The notes under the pieces are model-generated. The model searched no databases. It was not told the origin of the DNA and saw only the letters and a program-made list of their open reading frames with translations. A DNA stretch of 64,000 nt from Duganella qianjiadongensis (lineage in GTDB: Bacteria; Pseudomonadota; Gammaproteobacteria; Burkholderiales; Burkholderiaceae_D). The translations under genes and the position numbers were made by a program. Positions within the stretch are counted from its first letter, which is position 1. Every line of letters starts with the position of its first letter. This document shows positions 26,191 to 36,741 of this stretch, piece by piece. The stretch lies in the NCBI RefSeq assembly GCF_009857915.1, contig NZ_WWCM01000008.1, positions 172,804-236,803 on the forward strand, written 5' to 3'.

Positions 26191-28464
26191 ATGGGGATAT
26201 TCTCGCGCGGCACCCGGCCAGTCCAGCCAGAGGCGGAGCACGCTGATGGCGACACGCTGATGATGGGGCAGGAGCCGGCCGCGGCCAGCGAGGGCGATGC
26301 GCCGCTGCGTCTGCGCGATGCGCTGGTGCTGCGCGCACCGGCGGCCGCCGCGCCGCTCGATGCGGCGGGCGGTTTCCGTCTGCCGCTGATCGGCCATCTG
26401 CCGGCCCAGCGTCAGCTCAGCATACTATCGACTACGCTGGCCGTGAGCCTGCTGCTGAGTGCCGGCGCGGTGGCGCTGAACACCATCCACGGCGGCTACC
26501 GTTCGACCCAGACCCAGGTGGCCAGCGATGCGCTGATGCATTCGCAGCGTATCGGCAAGGCGGCGTCGAATGCGGTGCAGGGCAGCGAGGAGGGTTTCCG
26601 CCAGCTGGAACAGAGCCGCAGGGAACTCAATGGCGCTTTCAATCTCATGCTGCGTGGCGGCAGCTATCAGGGACGCGGACTGGGGGAGCCCATCGAAGCG
26701 CTGGCGCCCACGGTAGCGGCGGCACGCAGGCAGTGGCAGCCGTCCGATCTGGCGGCCGGCACTATCCTGCTGCTGAAAAAAGATCTGAGCGGAGTCGAAA
26801 AGACGCTCAAGGAACTCAATGCCATGTCGCCTGATCTGTTGCTGCACACCGAGGAAGTGCTGGCGCTGAAGGTGCAGCAGGGCGGTACGCCACGCGAGAT
26901 CGCGGCACTGGGCAAACTCACCATGCTGACCCAGCGTATGAGCCGCAATGCCAGCGAATTCCTCACTATGGGCGGCGTCAGTTCGGAAACGGCGTTCCAG
27001 CTGGGGCGCGACACCACGGTCTTCCGCAATACGCTAGATGGCTTCCTGAATGGCAGTGCCACGCTGGGGCTGGGCGCCGTGCGGGCGCCGGAACTGCGCG
27101 AGAAGATCACCGGCCTGAAAGCCGACTTCGAAGATTACCAGAAGCTGGTCTCGGGCATCCTCGACAAGCTGGATAAATTCAGCGCAGCCAAGAATGCCGA
27201 ACAGCTGATCTTCAACGACAACGAAGCATTGCGCCAGCGCCTGAGCGCTTTGCAGCAGGCCTACCGCGCCGAACAGGATGCACTGGGTCTGCCGTTCTGG
27301 CTGATGGTGGCGTGCGGTAGCATGACGCTGCTGCTGGCTGCCGCCATAGGCCGGGTACTGCTGCTCGATTCCTTGCAGCGCACGCGCGCTGCCGAACGGC
27401 GCCGGCGCGAAGCGGAAACCATGCGCCAGCAATCGCAGCAGCAGGAAGAACAGGCCAAGGCCGCCAATGCGCAGAATCAGGCCGCCATTCTGCGCCTGAT
27501 GAACGAACTGCAGGAAGTGGCAGACGGCGACCTGACCGTGCAGGCCACGGTCTCGGAAGACATCACCGGCGCGATTGCCGATTCCGTCAACTATACGGTG
27601 GAAGAATTGCGCGGGCTGGTGGGGCGGGTGACGGAAACGGCGGAGCAGGTAACGCAGGCTTCCAGTCAGGCACAGAACATTTCCAGCGGCCTGCTGGCCG
27701 CTTCGCAGCAGCAGTCGCGTGAAATCATCGATGCTTCGGCGACGGTGGTGCAGATGGCCGACCAGATTAACGACGTGTCGCGTTCGGCCAGTGTATCGGC
27801 CGAGGTGGCGCGCCAGTCGGTGGCGGCGGCCCAGCAGGGGGCTACCGCGGTGGCCAATGCCATCAAGGGCATGCACGAAATCCGCGAGCAGATACAGGAC
27901 ACGTCCAAGCGCATCAAGCGGCTGGGTGAATCGTCGCAGGAAATCGGCGAGATTACCGAGCTGATCTCCGACATCACCGAGCAGACCAATGTGCTGGCGC
28001 TGAATGCGGCCATACAGGCGGCATCGGCGGGGGAAGCGGGGCGCGGTTTCTCGGTGGTGGCGGAAGAAGTGCAGCGGCTGGCGGAACGCTCGGCAGGAGC
28101 GGCCAAGCAGATTGGTGCGCTGGTGCGGGCGATCCAGACCGACACCCATGATGCCGTCGCGGCGATGGAAAAATCCACCCAGGGCGTGGTAGAAGGTGCG
28201 CGCCTGTCCGATGCCGCTGGCGCTGCACTGAACGATATCTCGCAAGTGTCGGACCGGCTGGCCGAACTGATCTCCGGCATCGCACTCGCTACCAGCCAGC
28301 AGGCTACTTCGGCCAGCGGCGTGGCGCAGAATATCCAGCATATCCTGATGGTGACCGAGCAGACCCAGGACGGCACCCAGCAAACCACTTTATCCATTCA
28401 CAAGCTCTCAGTGCTGGCGCAGGAACTGAAAAATTCCGTTGCGCGTTTCCGCATCGCGAACTGA
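26191..28464 (+). CDS. pilJ: PilJ, methyl-accepting receptor of the Pil-Chp system
   Basis: A 757-residue chemoreceptor-like protein. The first transmembrane helix lies at about 75-98 ([19 protein letters not shown]). A periplasmic sensor domain of about 270 residues follows, then a second helix at about 366-392. A coiled-coil cytoplasmic signalling domain completes it, with the hairpin tip [19 protein letters not shown]. It detects surface-related signals in Pseudomonas. The start at 26191 follows AAGGAAAGG (26174-26182); an ATG 21 bases upstream is in frame but lacks a site. Confidence 0.93.
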   Translation: MGIFSRGTRPVQPEAEHADGDTLMMGQEPAAASEGDAPLRLRDALVLRAPAAAAPLDAAGGFRLPLIGHLPAQRQLSILSTTLAVSLLLSAGAVALNTIHGGYRSTQTQVASDALMHSQRIGKAASNAVQGSEEGFRQLEQSRRELNGAFNLMLRGGSYQGRGLGEPIEALAPTVAAARRQWQPSDLAAGTILLLKKDLSGVEKTLKELNAMSPDLLLHTEEVLALKVQQGGTPREIAALGKLTMLTQRMSRNASEFLTMGGVSSETAFQLGRDTTVFRNTLDGFLNGSATLGLGAVRAPELREKITGLKADFEDYQKLVSGILDKLDKFSAAKNAEQLIFNDNEALRQRLSALQQAYRAEQDALGLPFWLMVACGSMTLLLAAAIGRVLLLDSLQRTRAAERRRREAETMRQQSQQQEEQAKAANAQNQAAILRLMNELQEVADGDLTVQATVSEDITGAIADSVNYTVEELRGLVGRVTETAEQVTQASSQAQNISSGLLAASQQQSREIIDASATVVQMADQINDVSRSASVSAEVARQSVAAAQQGATAVANAIKGMHEIREQIQDTSKRIKRLGESSQEIGEITELISDITEQTNVLALNAAIQAASAGEAGRGFSVVAEEVQRLAERSAGAAKQIGALVRAIQTDTHDAVAAMEKSTQGVVEGARLSDAAGAALNDISQVSDRLAELISGIALATSQQATSASGVAQNIQHILMVTEQTQDGTQQTTLSIHKLSVLAQELKNSVARFRIAN

Positions 28465-28493
28465 TGCGCCAGAATTGAAAGACCGAGGCAAGT

Positions 28494-31400
28494 ATGACCA
28501 CAGCAGATTTCCCTACTCTTCCGCAGTTCGATACCGGCCCGCTGTCGTGGGTGATGGTGGAGATACGCGAAGCGCTGGCGCGCTCGAAAACGGCATTGTT
28601 CGAGGCAGGCGGACGCGCGGCAGAAGATCAGGCCACCCAGTTGCAGCATGCGCGTTCGCACCTGCATCAGGCGCACGGCGCGCTGCAGATGGTGGATCTG
28701 GACGGCCCGACCCAGCTGACCCGGCTGGCCGAAACGGCACTGGACCGCTTCAAGGACGGTAGCCTGAAATGCAGCACCGACCATGCGCAGGTGGTGGCCG
28801 ACGTTTATCAGGCGCTGGTGGAATATCTGCAGGAGCTGCTCGATGGCTCGCAGGTGCAGCCGCTGCGCCTGTTCCCTTACTATCAGGCTTTGCAGCAGAT
28901 GCTGGGCGCGGAGCGCATCCATCCGGCCGATCTGTTCTATCCGTCCTTGCAGCCGGCGCAGGCGCTGGGTGCAGCAAAGACGGCGGCCAGCGAAGCAGCA
29001 GCGGAGGGGGTAGCTGCGGCCGACTATGCCACCCACCGGGCCAGTTTCGAAAAATCGCTGCTGCCGTATCTGCGCAGTAGCGATCTGGAACAGCAGCAGG
29101 AACATGCCGAAGGTTTGCTAGCCGCCGTGCAGGCCATCGCCAGCATGCAGACGGCGGCGCAGGCGCAGACCTTCTGGCTGGCCATGCAGGCCTTTGCCGA
29201 ACTGGTAGCCACCGGCAAGCTGGCGGGCAGCCTGTATGTGAAGCAGCTTTTCGGCCTGATCAATCTGCAGATACGCCGTCTCGCACAAGGCAATCCGTCG
29301 CAGCCGGAGACCATGCTGCGCGATGCGCTGTTCTTCGTCGCTTCGGCCGATACCACGCTGGCTTCCGATACGGTGCAGCAGATCCGCAAGGGCTTTGCGC
29401 TGGACGGGCAGGTGCCTGCCAACTTCGAGCAGAAGCGCTATGGCCGCATCGACAACGGTGCGCTGGCTCATGCGCAGGCCGGCATGACCAAGGCCAAGGC
29501 AGCGTGGGACCGGCTGGCTGCAGCCGAGCATGATCCGGCGCTGGAAGCTGGCTTTAGTGCCGCCTTGTCCGATGTGGCGCGCGCTTCCGAGCAATTGAAC
29601 CTGCCTGCGCTGGGTACGCTGATGCGCGAGCTGTCCAGCGTGGCCGACCACACTGCGCATGCGGGGCGCAGCGATGCGCTGGCGCTGGAAATCGCGTCGA
29701 CGCTGCTGTTTGCCGAGCACGGACTGGCACAGATCCGCCATCTGCCCGGCGATTTTGCGGCCCATGCCGATACGCTGGGCGCACGCCTGCATGCGCTGGC
29801 CAGCGGCGCCACGCCACCGCCGACAGGGCAGTGGCAGGACGGTATCGCCGAGCATATGCAGCAGGACGATACGGTCGTGGCGCTGGCGCATGAGCTGAAA
29901 AACAGCCTGCGTCAGGTGGAGCAGACATTGGACGAATTCTATGCCGACGCCGGCACGCGGGATAAGCTGCTGGAGCTCGATCCGGTGCTGCACCAGTTGC
30001 AGGGTGCGCTGGCCGTGCTGGATCAGGACGATGCAACGCAGGCTGCACAGCATGTGCAGGCGACGGTGGCCGCGCTGGCGCAAGGGTGCAGCACGGGGAG
30101 TGATGCCGCCACGCTGGAAGAGGTGGCGCAGAATGTGGGGGCACTGGGCTTCTTCCTCGACATGCTGGGCCAGAATGCTGCTGCGGCACGCCAGCGCTTT
30201 GCTTTTGATGCCACGCTTGGGCGTTTCCGTTCCGTGCCATTCCGCAAACTGGCGGCGGTGGGCAGTGTGCCTGTGCTCGATCAGGCGGTAGCGGCGGCGC
30301 CAGCACCGGCACCGTTGCAACTGGTGCCGCCAGCCGCTGCGCCAGAAGTGCAGACCGAGGCATCGCAGGCGGAACTGCTGGAGATTTTTGTCGATGAGGC
30401 GCATGAAGTGCTGCGCACGGTAGGTGCAGCACTGGGGCAGGCGCACGATGGCGGCGAGGCGGCGCTGGCTACTTTGCGCCGTTCCTTCCATACGCTCAAA
30501 GGCAGTGCGCGCATGGTGGCGTTGTTCCAGTTCGCCGATGCTGCCCATGCGGTGGAACGGGTATTGAACGGCTGGCTGGCCGAAGCCCGGCCTGCCAGTG
30601 CTGCGCTGCTGGCGCTGCTGGAACTGGCGCAGCAGGAAATGACGGTATGGGTGGGCGAGCTTCAGGCTGGCGGCGCGTCGGCGCTGGATGGTGCAGCCAT
30701 CATCGCGGCAGCGGCGCGCTTGCAGCAAGGGGCGCCCGGGCAGGACGGGGCGGCGCAGCCAGAAACGCAAGAAATTCCGCTCGCTGCGACGGCAGATGCG
30801 GTGGCGCCGGAGCCTGCTGCACCGGCCCGACCGGCGCCCGTCGTTAGCGGGAATGTGATCGAGTTCCCCACTATCGCTGCTGCCGCTGCGCGTGACGATA
30901 ATGTGAAGCAGGTGGGCGAGCTGGAAATCCCTCTGCCGCTGTACAACATCTATCTGCACGAAACGGATGAACTGGTGCGCCTGCTGGCGCAGGATTTTGG
31001 CGAGTGGCGCCACGAGCCGCGCCGTCCGGTCAATCCGCAGGCACTGCAGGCGGCGCACACGCTGGCCGGCACCTCCGGCACGGTGGGTTTTGCCGCCCTG
31101 CGCGAGCTGGCAATGGCGCTGGAGGCGACGCTGGAAGCCTTGCTGCCACCGGCGCCGCATCTCGATCAGGTACAGCATGATCTGCTCGACTTTACGATAG
31201 CCCGTATCCGCCAGATGCTGCAGAGTTTTGCTGCGGCAGAACTGCCTGCGGCGCAGCCGGAATTGATCGCTGCCTTGCGTGATCTGGCAGCGCAGCTGGC
31301 AGCCACGCCGCCCGCGGCCAGCCCCGACATCGAAGCGCGGCTAGATGATCTGGTGGCCGACACCATGGACAGCCTGAATGCGCAGAAACCCATGGATGCC

Positions 31401-34034
31401 GCGCTGGATAAGCTATTCCGTGACACTTTTGCCGAGATTAGCGCCAGTGCGAGCGAGGCTGATGCAGATAATACCGCTGCGGTGCCGGAGATGGTGAAAG
31501 CGCGCGGCGAAGATAGTATCGACGACCTGTTTAACGCTGCCTTCGATGACACTTTTGCCGAGCCGCCGCTGCGCATGGCCGAGCCGATCGCGCTGGCGCC
31601 CGAGCTGGCGCCGATTCCGCAGGCCGAACCGGAGCCGGTGGCAACGCAGGAATCCGGACCCGCCACCGAGCCAGCCATCGAGCCAGAAAAGGAAGCAGAC
31701 GCCGAGACCGAGTCCACGGAAGAAATCCTACTGGAAGCAGTTCCCGCTCCTGCCTCCATGCAGGTGGCGGCCGCTACGGATATGGAGTCTGTCGAACCTC
31801 CGGCACCGGCGGTGTACACCGATGAACTGGATGCTGACCTGCTGCCGGTGTTCCTGGAAGAAGGCGCGGATCTGCTGCCGCAGGTAGGGGCCGCGTTGCG
31901 CGCATGGCAGCACGAGCCGGAAGACAGGGAACCGGCGCAATCGCTTACCCGTCTGCTGCATACGCTCAAAGGCAGCGCGCGTATGGCCGGCGCCATGCGC
32001 CTCGGCCAGCATGTGCACGAAATGGAAACCCATATCGAGAACATGTTGCGCGCCGGCGCCGCGACTCCCCATGCTTTCGAAGAACTGCTCACCCAGTATG
32101 ACTATGCACTGCTGCTGCTAGAGCAGTTGCATCAGCCAGCGCTAGCGGAAGCAAGCAGCCCTGCCGCTACGGATGCTCCGGCCGAGGAAGAGGCGCAAGC
32201 CAGCGGCAAAGCGCCGATGGTGCGGGTACGTGCCGACATTCTGGACCGGCTGGTGAATCAGGCTGGCGAAGTGTCGATATCGCGCTCGCGGCTGGAAAAC
32301 GAAGTGACGACGCTGCGCACTTCGCTTGGCGATTTCTCGGAAAACCTGCAGCGCCTGCAGCGTCAGTTGCGCGAAGTGGAAATGCAGGCGGAATCGCAGA
32401 TCGCTTCGCGCATGTCGATCTCGGGCGAGCGTGAATTCGATCCGCTCGAATTCGACCGCTTCACCCGCCTGCATGAGCTTACCCGCATGATGGCCGAGAG
32501 CGTGAACGACGTGGCGGCCTTCCACGAAGGGCTGGAACGCAGCGTAGACAGTGCCGCTGATGATCTGCTCCAGCAGGCCCGCTTAACCCGCGAGCTCCAG
32601 CACGACCTGATGCGCGTGCGCATGGTGCCATTCTCCAGCATCGCCGAGCGCCTGTTCCGCGTTGCCCGCCAGAGCGCCAAGGAAGTGGATAAGCGCGTCA
32701 ATCTGGATATCCGTGGCGGCGAGGTCGAGATAGACCGCAGCGTGCTGGAACGCATGGCCGCACCGTTCGAACATCTGGTGCGTAATGCGATTGCTCACGG
32801 CGTGGAGAGCCGCAGCGCGCGCAGCGCCGCCGGCAAGCAGGAGGTAGGCGAATTGCTGGTGCAGGTCAGCCAGCAAGGCAATGAAGTGGTGCTGGAATTC
32901 TGTGACGACGGCGCCGGCCTCGATCTGGCGCGCATCCGTGCCAAAGGCATAGAAAACGGTCTGCTGGCAGCCGATGCCACGCCGAGCGAAGACCAGATAG
33001 CCCAGCTGATTTTCACCCCCGGCTTTTCTACCGCCAGCGAGCTGACCGAATTGTCTGGCCGCGGTGTGGGCATGGACGTGGTGCAGTCGGAAGCGCAGTC
33101 GCTTGGTGGCCGCGTCGAACTGGCAACGGAAGCGGGCAAGGGCGCGCGGGTGACCGTGCATCTGCCGATCACGCTGGCGGTTTCGCAAGTGGTGCTGGTG
33201 CGCGCGGGCGGCAAATCGTATGCGGTCCCTGCCGTGATGGTGGAGCAGGTGGCGCAGCTGAAGGAAGCGCTGCTGGCGCAAGGGCAGAGCCACGGCAGCA
33301 TCAGCCTGCAAGGGCAGCAGATGGCGTTCGACTATCTGCCTGCCCTGCTGGGTCATGCCGGCCCGCCGGCTGCGCTGCGCTCGGCGCCGGTGCTGATGCT
33401 GCGCCATGGCGCCGAGCGGCTGGCGCTGGTGGTGGACGAAGTGCAGGGCAATCGTGAGGTGGTGGTGAAGAACCTGGGCCCGCAGCTGGCGCGCATGGTG
33501 GGTATCTCCGGCGCCACGGTGCTGGGCTCGGGCGAGATCGTACTGATTCTGAATCCTTTGGCGCTGGTACAGCATCTGGCCCAGCATCCCGAACTGCGCG
33601 AGCGCTATGCCCAGGCCACGCAGGAAAGCGCCCTGCCGCAAGTGGCTGCGCCTAGCGTCATGGTGGTGGATGATTCGCTCACGGTGCGCCGTGTCACTCA
33701 GCGGCTGCTGGAGCGCGAGGGCTATCAGGTCATGCTGGCCAAGGATGGGGTGGATGCGCTCGAACAGATGCAGGCCGCTGTGCCGGACCTGATGCTGGTG
33801 GATATCGAGATGCCGCGCATGGATGGTTTCGATCTGACCCGCAATGTGCGTGGCGATGAGCGCAGCCGCCATGTGCCCATCATCATGATCACTTCGCGCA
33901 GCGCCGACAAGCACCGCAATCTGGCGCTGGAACTGGGTGTGAATGCCTACTTCGGTAAGCCGTATCAGGAAGAAGTGCTGCTGCAGGCGATAGCCGGCCT
34001 GCTGGAACAGCGTACCCAGCAGGCGCAGGACTGA
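28494..34034 (+). CDS. chpA: ChpA/PilL-type hybrid CheA histidine kinase
   Basis: A 1846-residue kinase running the Pil-Chp pathway. Three canonical Hpt domains show phosphoacceptor His at 666 (FHTLKGSARM), 855 (AHTLAGTSG) and 1156 (LHTLKGSARM). The first about 600 residues carry a degenerate helical region that looks like one or two further Hpt domains without the motif. Then come the P3/dimerisation helices, an ATP-binding domain (EHLVRNAIAHGVESR near 1426; GRGVGMDVV), a CheW domain at about 1560-1690, and a C-terminal receiver with Asp1726/Asp1727 and phosphoacceptor Asp1770 (LVDIEMPRMDG). Acidic linkers of low complexity separate Hpt 2 and Hpt 3. A photolyase gene on the other strand follows immediately. 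Confidence 0.94.
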   Translation: MTTADFPTLPQFDTGPLSWVMVEIREALARSKTALFEAGGRAAEDQATQLQHARSHLHQAHGALQMVDLDGPTQLTRLAETALDRFKDGSLKCSTDHAQVVADVYQALVEYLQELLDGSQVQPLRLFPYYQALQQMLGAERIHPADLFYPSLQPAQALGAAKTAASEAAAEGVAAADYATHRASFEKSLLPYLRSSDLEQQQEHAEGLLAAVQAIASMQTAAQAQTFWLAMQAFAELVATGKLAGSLYVKQLFGLINLQIRRLAQGNPSQPETMLRDALFFVASADTTLASDTVQQIRKGFALDGQVPANFEQKRYGRIDNGALAHAQAGMTKAKAAWDRLAAAEHDPALEAGFSAALSDVARASEQLNLPALGTLMRELSSVADHTAHAGRSDALALEIASTLLFAEHGLAQIRHLPGDFAAHADTLGARLHALASGATPPPTGQWQDGIAEHMQQDDTVVALAHELKNSLRQVEQTLDEFYADAGTRDKLLELDPVLHQLQGALAVLDQDDATQAAQHVQATVAALAQGCSTGSDAATLEEVAQNVGALGFFLDMLGQNAAAARQRFAFDATLGRFRSVPFRKLAAVGSVPVLDQAVAAAPAPAPLQLVPPAAAPEVQTEASQAELLEIFVDEAHEVLRTVGAALGQAHDGGEAALATLRRSFHTLKGSARMVALFQFADAAHAVERVLNGWLAEARPASAALLALLELAQQEMTVWVGELQAGGASALDGAAIIAAAARLQQGAPGQDGAAQPETQEIPLAATADAVAPEPAAPARPAPVVSGNVIEFPTIAAAAARDDNVKQVGELEIPLPLYNIYLHETDELVRLLAQDFGEWRHEPRRPVNPQALQAAHTLAGTSGTVGFAALRELAMALEATLEALLPPAPHLDQVQHDLLDFTIARIRQMLQSFAAAELPAAQPELIAALRDLAAQLAATPPAASPDIEARLDDLVADTMDSLNAQKPMDAALDKLFRDTFAEISASASEADADNTAAVPEMVKARGEDSIDDLFNAAFDDTFAEPPLRMAEPIALAPELAPIPQAEPEPVATQESGPATEPAIEPEKEADAETESTEEILLEAVPAPASMQVAAATDMESVEPPAPAVYTDELDADLLPVFLEEGADLLPQVGAALRAWQHEPEDREPAQSLTRLLHTLKGSARMAGAMRLGQHVHEMETHIENMLRAGAATPHAFEELLTQYDYALLLLEQLHQPALAEASSPAATDAPAEEEAQASGKAPMVRVRADILDRLVNQAGEVSISRSRLENEVTTLRTSLGDFSENLQRLQRQLREVEMQAESQIASRMSISGEREFDPLEFDRFTRLHELTRMMAESVNDVAAFHEGLERSVDSAADDLLQQARLTRELQHDLMRVRMVPFSSIAERLFRVARQSAKEVDKRVNLDIRGGEVEIDRSVLERMAAPFEHLVRNAIAHGVESRSARSAAGKQEVGELLVQVSQQGNEVVLEFCDDGAGLDLARIRAKGIENGLLAADATPSEDQIAQLIFTPGFSTASELTELSGRGVGMDVVQSEAQSLGGRVELATEAGKGARVTVHLPITLAVSQVVLVRAGGKSYAVPAVMVEQVAQLKEALLAQGQSHGSISLQGQQMAFDYLPALLGHAGPPAALRSAPVLMLRHGAERLALVVDEVQGNREVVVKNLGPQLARMVGISGATVLGSGEIVLILNPLALVQHLAQHPELRERYAQATQESALPQVAAPSVMVVDDSLTVRRVTQRLLEREGYQVMLAKDGVDALEQMQAAVPDLMLVDIEMPRMDGFDLTRNVRGDERSRHVPIIMITSRSADKHRNLALELGVNAYFGKPYQEEVLLQAIAGLLEQRTQQAQD

Positions 34035-34038
34035 TGGC

Positions 34039-35481
34039 TTAGTCGGTCTTTTTGACCACGGCGTAGCGTTCCAGCGTGCGTTTGCGCGCTTCGTCATGCA
34101 TCACGATAGGCTCGGGGTAATCGGGCCGCAGCATGCGCGGCACCAGCCATGGCGCATGGATTTCCTTGTCGCTCAGGCTTTTCAGTTGCGGCAGGTAGCG
34201 GCGGATGAATTTGCCGCTGGCGTCGAATTTTTCCGACTGCGTGATCGGGTTGAAGATGCGGAAGTAGGGCTGGGCGTCGCAGCCGGACGACGACGCCCAC
34301 TGCCAGCCGCCGTTGTTGGAAGCCAGATCGAAGTCGTTCAGATGCAGGGCGAAATAGGCTTCGCCCCGGCGCCAGTCTATGCCCAGATCCTTGATCAGGA
34401 AGCAGGCCGTCACCATGCGCAGGCGGTTGTGCATATAGCCGGTCTGGTTCAGCTGGGCCATGGCGGCATCCACCAGCGGATAGCCGGTACGCCCTGCACA
34501 CCATGCAGCAAACAGTTCGTCGGCGTGCGGCCCCTGTTCCCATTCGATGGCGTCATAGGCCGGCTTGAACGAGCCGCCCACCACATACGGATGGTGGTAC
34601 AGGATCATGGCGTAGAACTCGCGCCAGATCAGCTCCGCCAGCCATACGGCAGCGCCTTCGCCGCCGGCGCCGCGCTCCATCAGATCGACCACCGTGCGCA
34701 CCAGATGGCGCACCGACAGCGTGCCGAAACGGAAATGCAGCGACAGGTAGGACGGGCCTTTCACGGCCGGGAAATCGCGCGCATCCTTGTACTGGGCGAT
34801 ACGGGGCAGGAACTGCTCGAACAGGCTGGCCGCGCCGGACATGCCGGTGGGGATCTGCAGGCTGGCCAGATTGCTAGGCTCGAAGCCCAGTTCGGCCAGC
34901 GTCGGCAGCTGCCTATCGGGCGAGGGCGAGGGCGGTGGCGCCAGCCGCGCTGCGTGCGGCTCGATATGATAGGGCGCCAGCACACTAGGATCGGCCGCCA
35001 GCTTTTTCAGCCAGGCGTTTTTATACGGCGTGAAGACGGAGAACACCCCGCCCGTCTGCGACAGCACTTCGCTTTTCTCGAAGATCACCTGATCCTTGTA
35101 GCTGAAGAACTGGCGGCCAGCGGCCTGCAAAGCCTGCTGCACCGCTGCGTCGCGGGCGATGGCCTGCGGTTCGTAATCGTGGTTGCAGAACACCGCATCG
35201 ACGCCCAGTTCGGCCGCCAGTTGCGGAATGGCCTGCAGCGGATCGGCATGGCGGGTGATCAGATAGCCGCCCAGCTGGCGTAGCTCGGCATCCACTTCGG
35301 CGATGCTGGCGTGGATGAAGTCAACCCGGCGGTCTTGGCGCGGCAGCACGGACAGGATGGTGCTGTCGTAGATAAAAACACAATACACACGTTCGCTGTG
35401 CTGCAAAGCCTGATGCAGGGCCACGTGATCGAAGGCGCGCAGGTCGCGGCGCAGCCAGACCAGGGTAGATTTCAGTTTCAT
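34039..35481 (-). CDS. phrB: Deoxyribodipyrimidine photo-lyase (class I)
   Basis: A 480-residue flavoprotein that uses blue light to split cyclobutane pyrimidine dimers. The N-terminal antenna-binding domain starts MKLKSTLVWLRRDLRAFDH, fixing the start at 35481; extra upstream codons are not conserved. The FAD-binding half shows WLAELIWREFYA, GRTGYPLVDAAMAQLNQTGY, MHNRLRMVTACFLIKD and DAQPYFRIFNPITQSEKFD. All expected motifs are present and the length is normal. It ends five bases past the chpA stop, convergent with it. Confidence 0.95.
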   Translation of the reverse strand: MKLKSTLVWLRRDLRAFDHVALHQALQHSERVYCVFIYDSTILSVLPRQDRRVDFIHASIAEVDAELRQLGGYLITRHADPLQAIPQLAAELGVDAVFCNHDYEPQAIARDAAVQQALQAAGRQFFSYKDQVIFEKSEVLSQTGGVFSVFTPYKNAWLKKLAADPSVLAPYHIEPHAARLAPPPSPSPDRQLPTLAELGFEPSNLASLQIPTGMSGAASLFEQFLPRIAQYKDARDFPAVKGPSYLSLHFRFGTLSVRHLVRTVVDLMERGAGGEGAAVWLAELIWREFYAMILYHHPYVVGGSFKPAYDAIEWEQGPHADELFAAWCAGRTGYPLVDAAMAQLNQTGYMHNRLRMVTACFLIKDLGIDWRRGEAYFALHLNDFDLASNNGGWQWASSSGCDAQPYFRIFNPITQSEKFDASGKFIRRYLPQLKSLSDKEIHAPWLVPRMLRPDYPEPIVMHDEARKRTLERYAVVKKTD

Positions 35482-35645
35482 TCTGTCTGTCTCAAAGAGT
35501 TCGGGTGGGGTCAAACATGGTTGTTGGCGCAATTCAGTGTAAACTAGCGCTTAATGATGGCTGTACACAGAAAGAGTTGCTCACCGGCAGAAAATTTCCG
35601 TGTGAATACTACAGGAATTGTTGGCAGCTCAGAAAGATCACGATT

Positions 35646-36296
35646 ATGACGAAAAGCAAACTCGGCACTACCACGTCGGCGCCCGGCTTATTGCCAGAGG
35701 CCGCCGATCCGCTGGCCGCCGTCGCTCAGGGCGCGCCAGCCGCGCTGAATCTGGCGGATAATTTCCTAATTGCAATGCCATCCATGCAGGATCCGGTGTT
35801 TGGCGGCACGGTGGTCTACGTTTGCGAGCACAATGAAAATGGCGTGCTGGGCGTAGTCATCAACAAGCCCACCGACATGACGATGGAAACCCTGTTCGAG
35901 CGCATCGACCTGAAGCCGGTCGATAGCGTGGACATCGACGAGCCCATCATGTTCGGCGGCCCCGTGCAGGATGACCGCGGCTTCGTGCTGCACACTCCGG
36001 GCAAGCGTTATTCGTCCTCGCTGACGGTGACCAAGGACGTGGCCTTCACCACCTCGATCGACGTGCTGGAAGCTGTCGCCGCGGGCGAAGGCCCGCGCCG
36101 CATGCTGGTCTCTATCGGTTATGCAGGCTGGAGCCCCGGCCAGCTGGAAGGCGAAATCAGCCGCAATGGCTGGCTGACCGTCAGCGCCGACCCCGAAATT
36201 CTGTTCAGTCTGCCCATCGAGCAGCGCTACACGGCAGCCATGCGCCTGCTCGGTATCGATCCGCTGATGCTCACCTCCGAGGCGGGCCATGCATAA
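35646..36296 (+). CDS. YqgE/AlgH family protein
   Basis: A 216-residue protein of the UPF0301/YqgE family. NFLIAMPSMQDPVFGGTVVYVCEH and the GGPVQDDRGFVLHTP motif define it, with GYAGWSPGQLEGEI near the C-terminus. Function is unsettled (DNA-binding and alginate-related roles have been proposed in relatives). The N-terminal about 40 residues are an unconserved extension, so the real start may be later than 35646. It leads the yqgE-ruvX-pyrR-pyrB-pyrC' run, an order shared with many proteobacteria. Confidence 0.87.
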   Translation: MTKSKLGTTTSAPGLLPEAADPLAAVAQGAPAALNLADNFLIAMPSMQDPVFGGTVVYVCEHNENGVLGVVINKPTDMTMETLFERIDLKPVDSVDIDEPIMFGGPVQDDRGFVLHTPGKRYSSSLTVTKDVAFTTSIDVLEAVAAGEGPRRMLVSIGYAGWSPGQLEGEISRNGWLTVSADPEILFSLPIEQRYTAAMRLLGIDPLMLTSEAGHA

Positions 36297-36311
36297 GGAT
36301 GCCCTGCCACT

Positions 36312-36698
36312 GTGAGCGCTGAAACCATTTTCGCCTTCGATTTCGGCGTCAAACGCATCGGCATCGCCATGGGCAATACCCTGATCCGTCAGGCCCAGCC
36401 CGTCAAAGTCATCAACGCGGTGGACAATGCCACCCGCTTCGCCGCTATTGGTGCGCTGCTGGAAGAATGGCAGCCCGGCCTGCTGGTGGTAGGCCTGCCG
36501 CTGCATCCCGATGGCGCCGAACACGAGATGACGGCGCGCTGCCGCAAGTTTGCCAACCAGCTGCATGGCCGCTTCAATCTGCCGGTGCAACTGGTGGACG
36601 AACGCTATTCCTCCGCCGTGATCGGCGGCCAGCGCGGCGAAGTAATCGACGACCGCGCCGCTGCCATCATCCTGCAGCAGTATTTTGATACCCACTGA
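36312..36698 (+). CDS. ruvX: Putative pre-16S rRNA nuclease / Holliday junction resolvase RuvX
   Basis: A 128-residue RNase H-fold nuclease. FAFDFGVKRIGIAMGN supplies the first acidic residue, LLVVGLPLHPDG the second strand, QLVDERYSS the middle Asp/Glu, and IDDRAAAIILQQY the last. It matures the 5' end of 16S rRNA in E. coli (YqgF). The start is GTG at 36312, 15 bases after the yqgE stop. Normal length. Confidence 0.92.
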   Translation: MSAETIFAFDFGVKRIGIAMGNTLIRQAQPVKVINAVDNATRFAAIGALLEEWQPGLLVVGLPLHPDGAEHEMTARCRKFANQLHGRFNLPVQLVDERYSSAVIGGQRGEVIDDRAAAIILQQYFDTH

Positions 36699-36741
36699 TT
36701 TCTAAAACGAGAACGCGCCCTAAGCAGGTGCTAGCCACCCC

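Noticed and set aside
29118..34097. Antisense frames of 500-690 codons over chpA
   Set aside because: They are the opposite-strand image of the kinase gene, whose domains are unambiguous.
36699..36741. Possible PyrR attenuator before pyrR
   Set aside because: Only 43 bases separate ruvX from pyrR, with no terminator/antiterminator pair or T-run.
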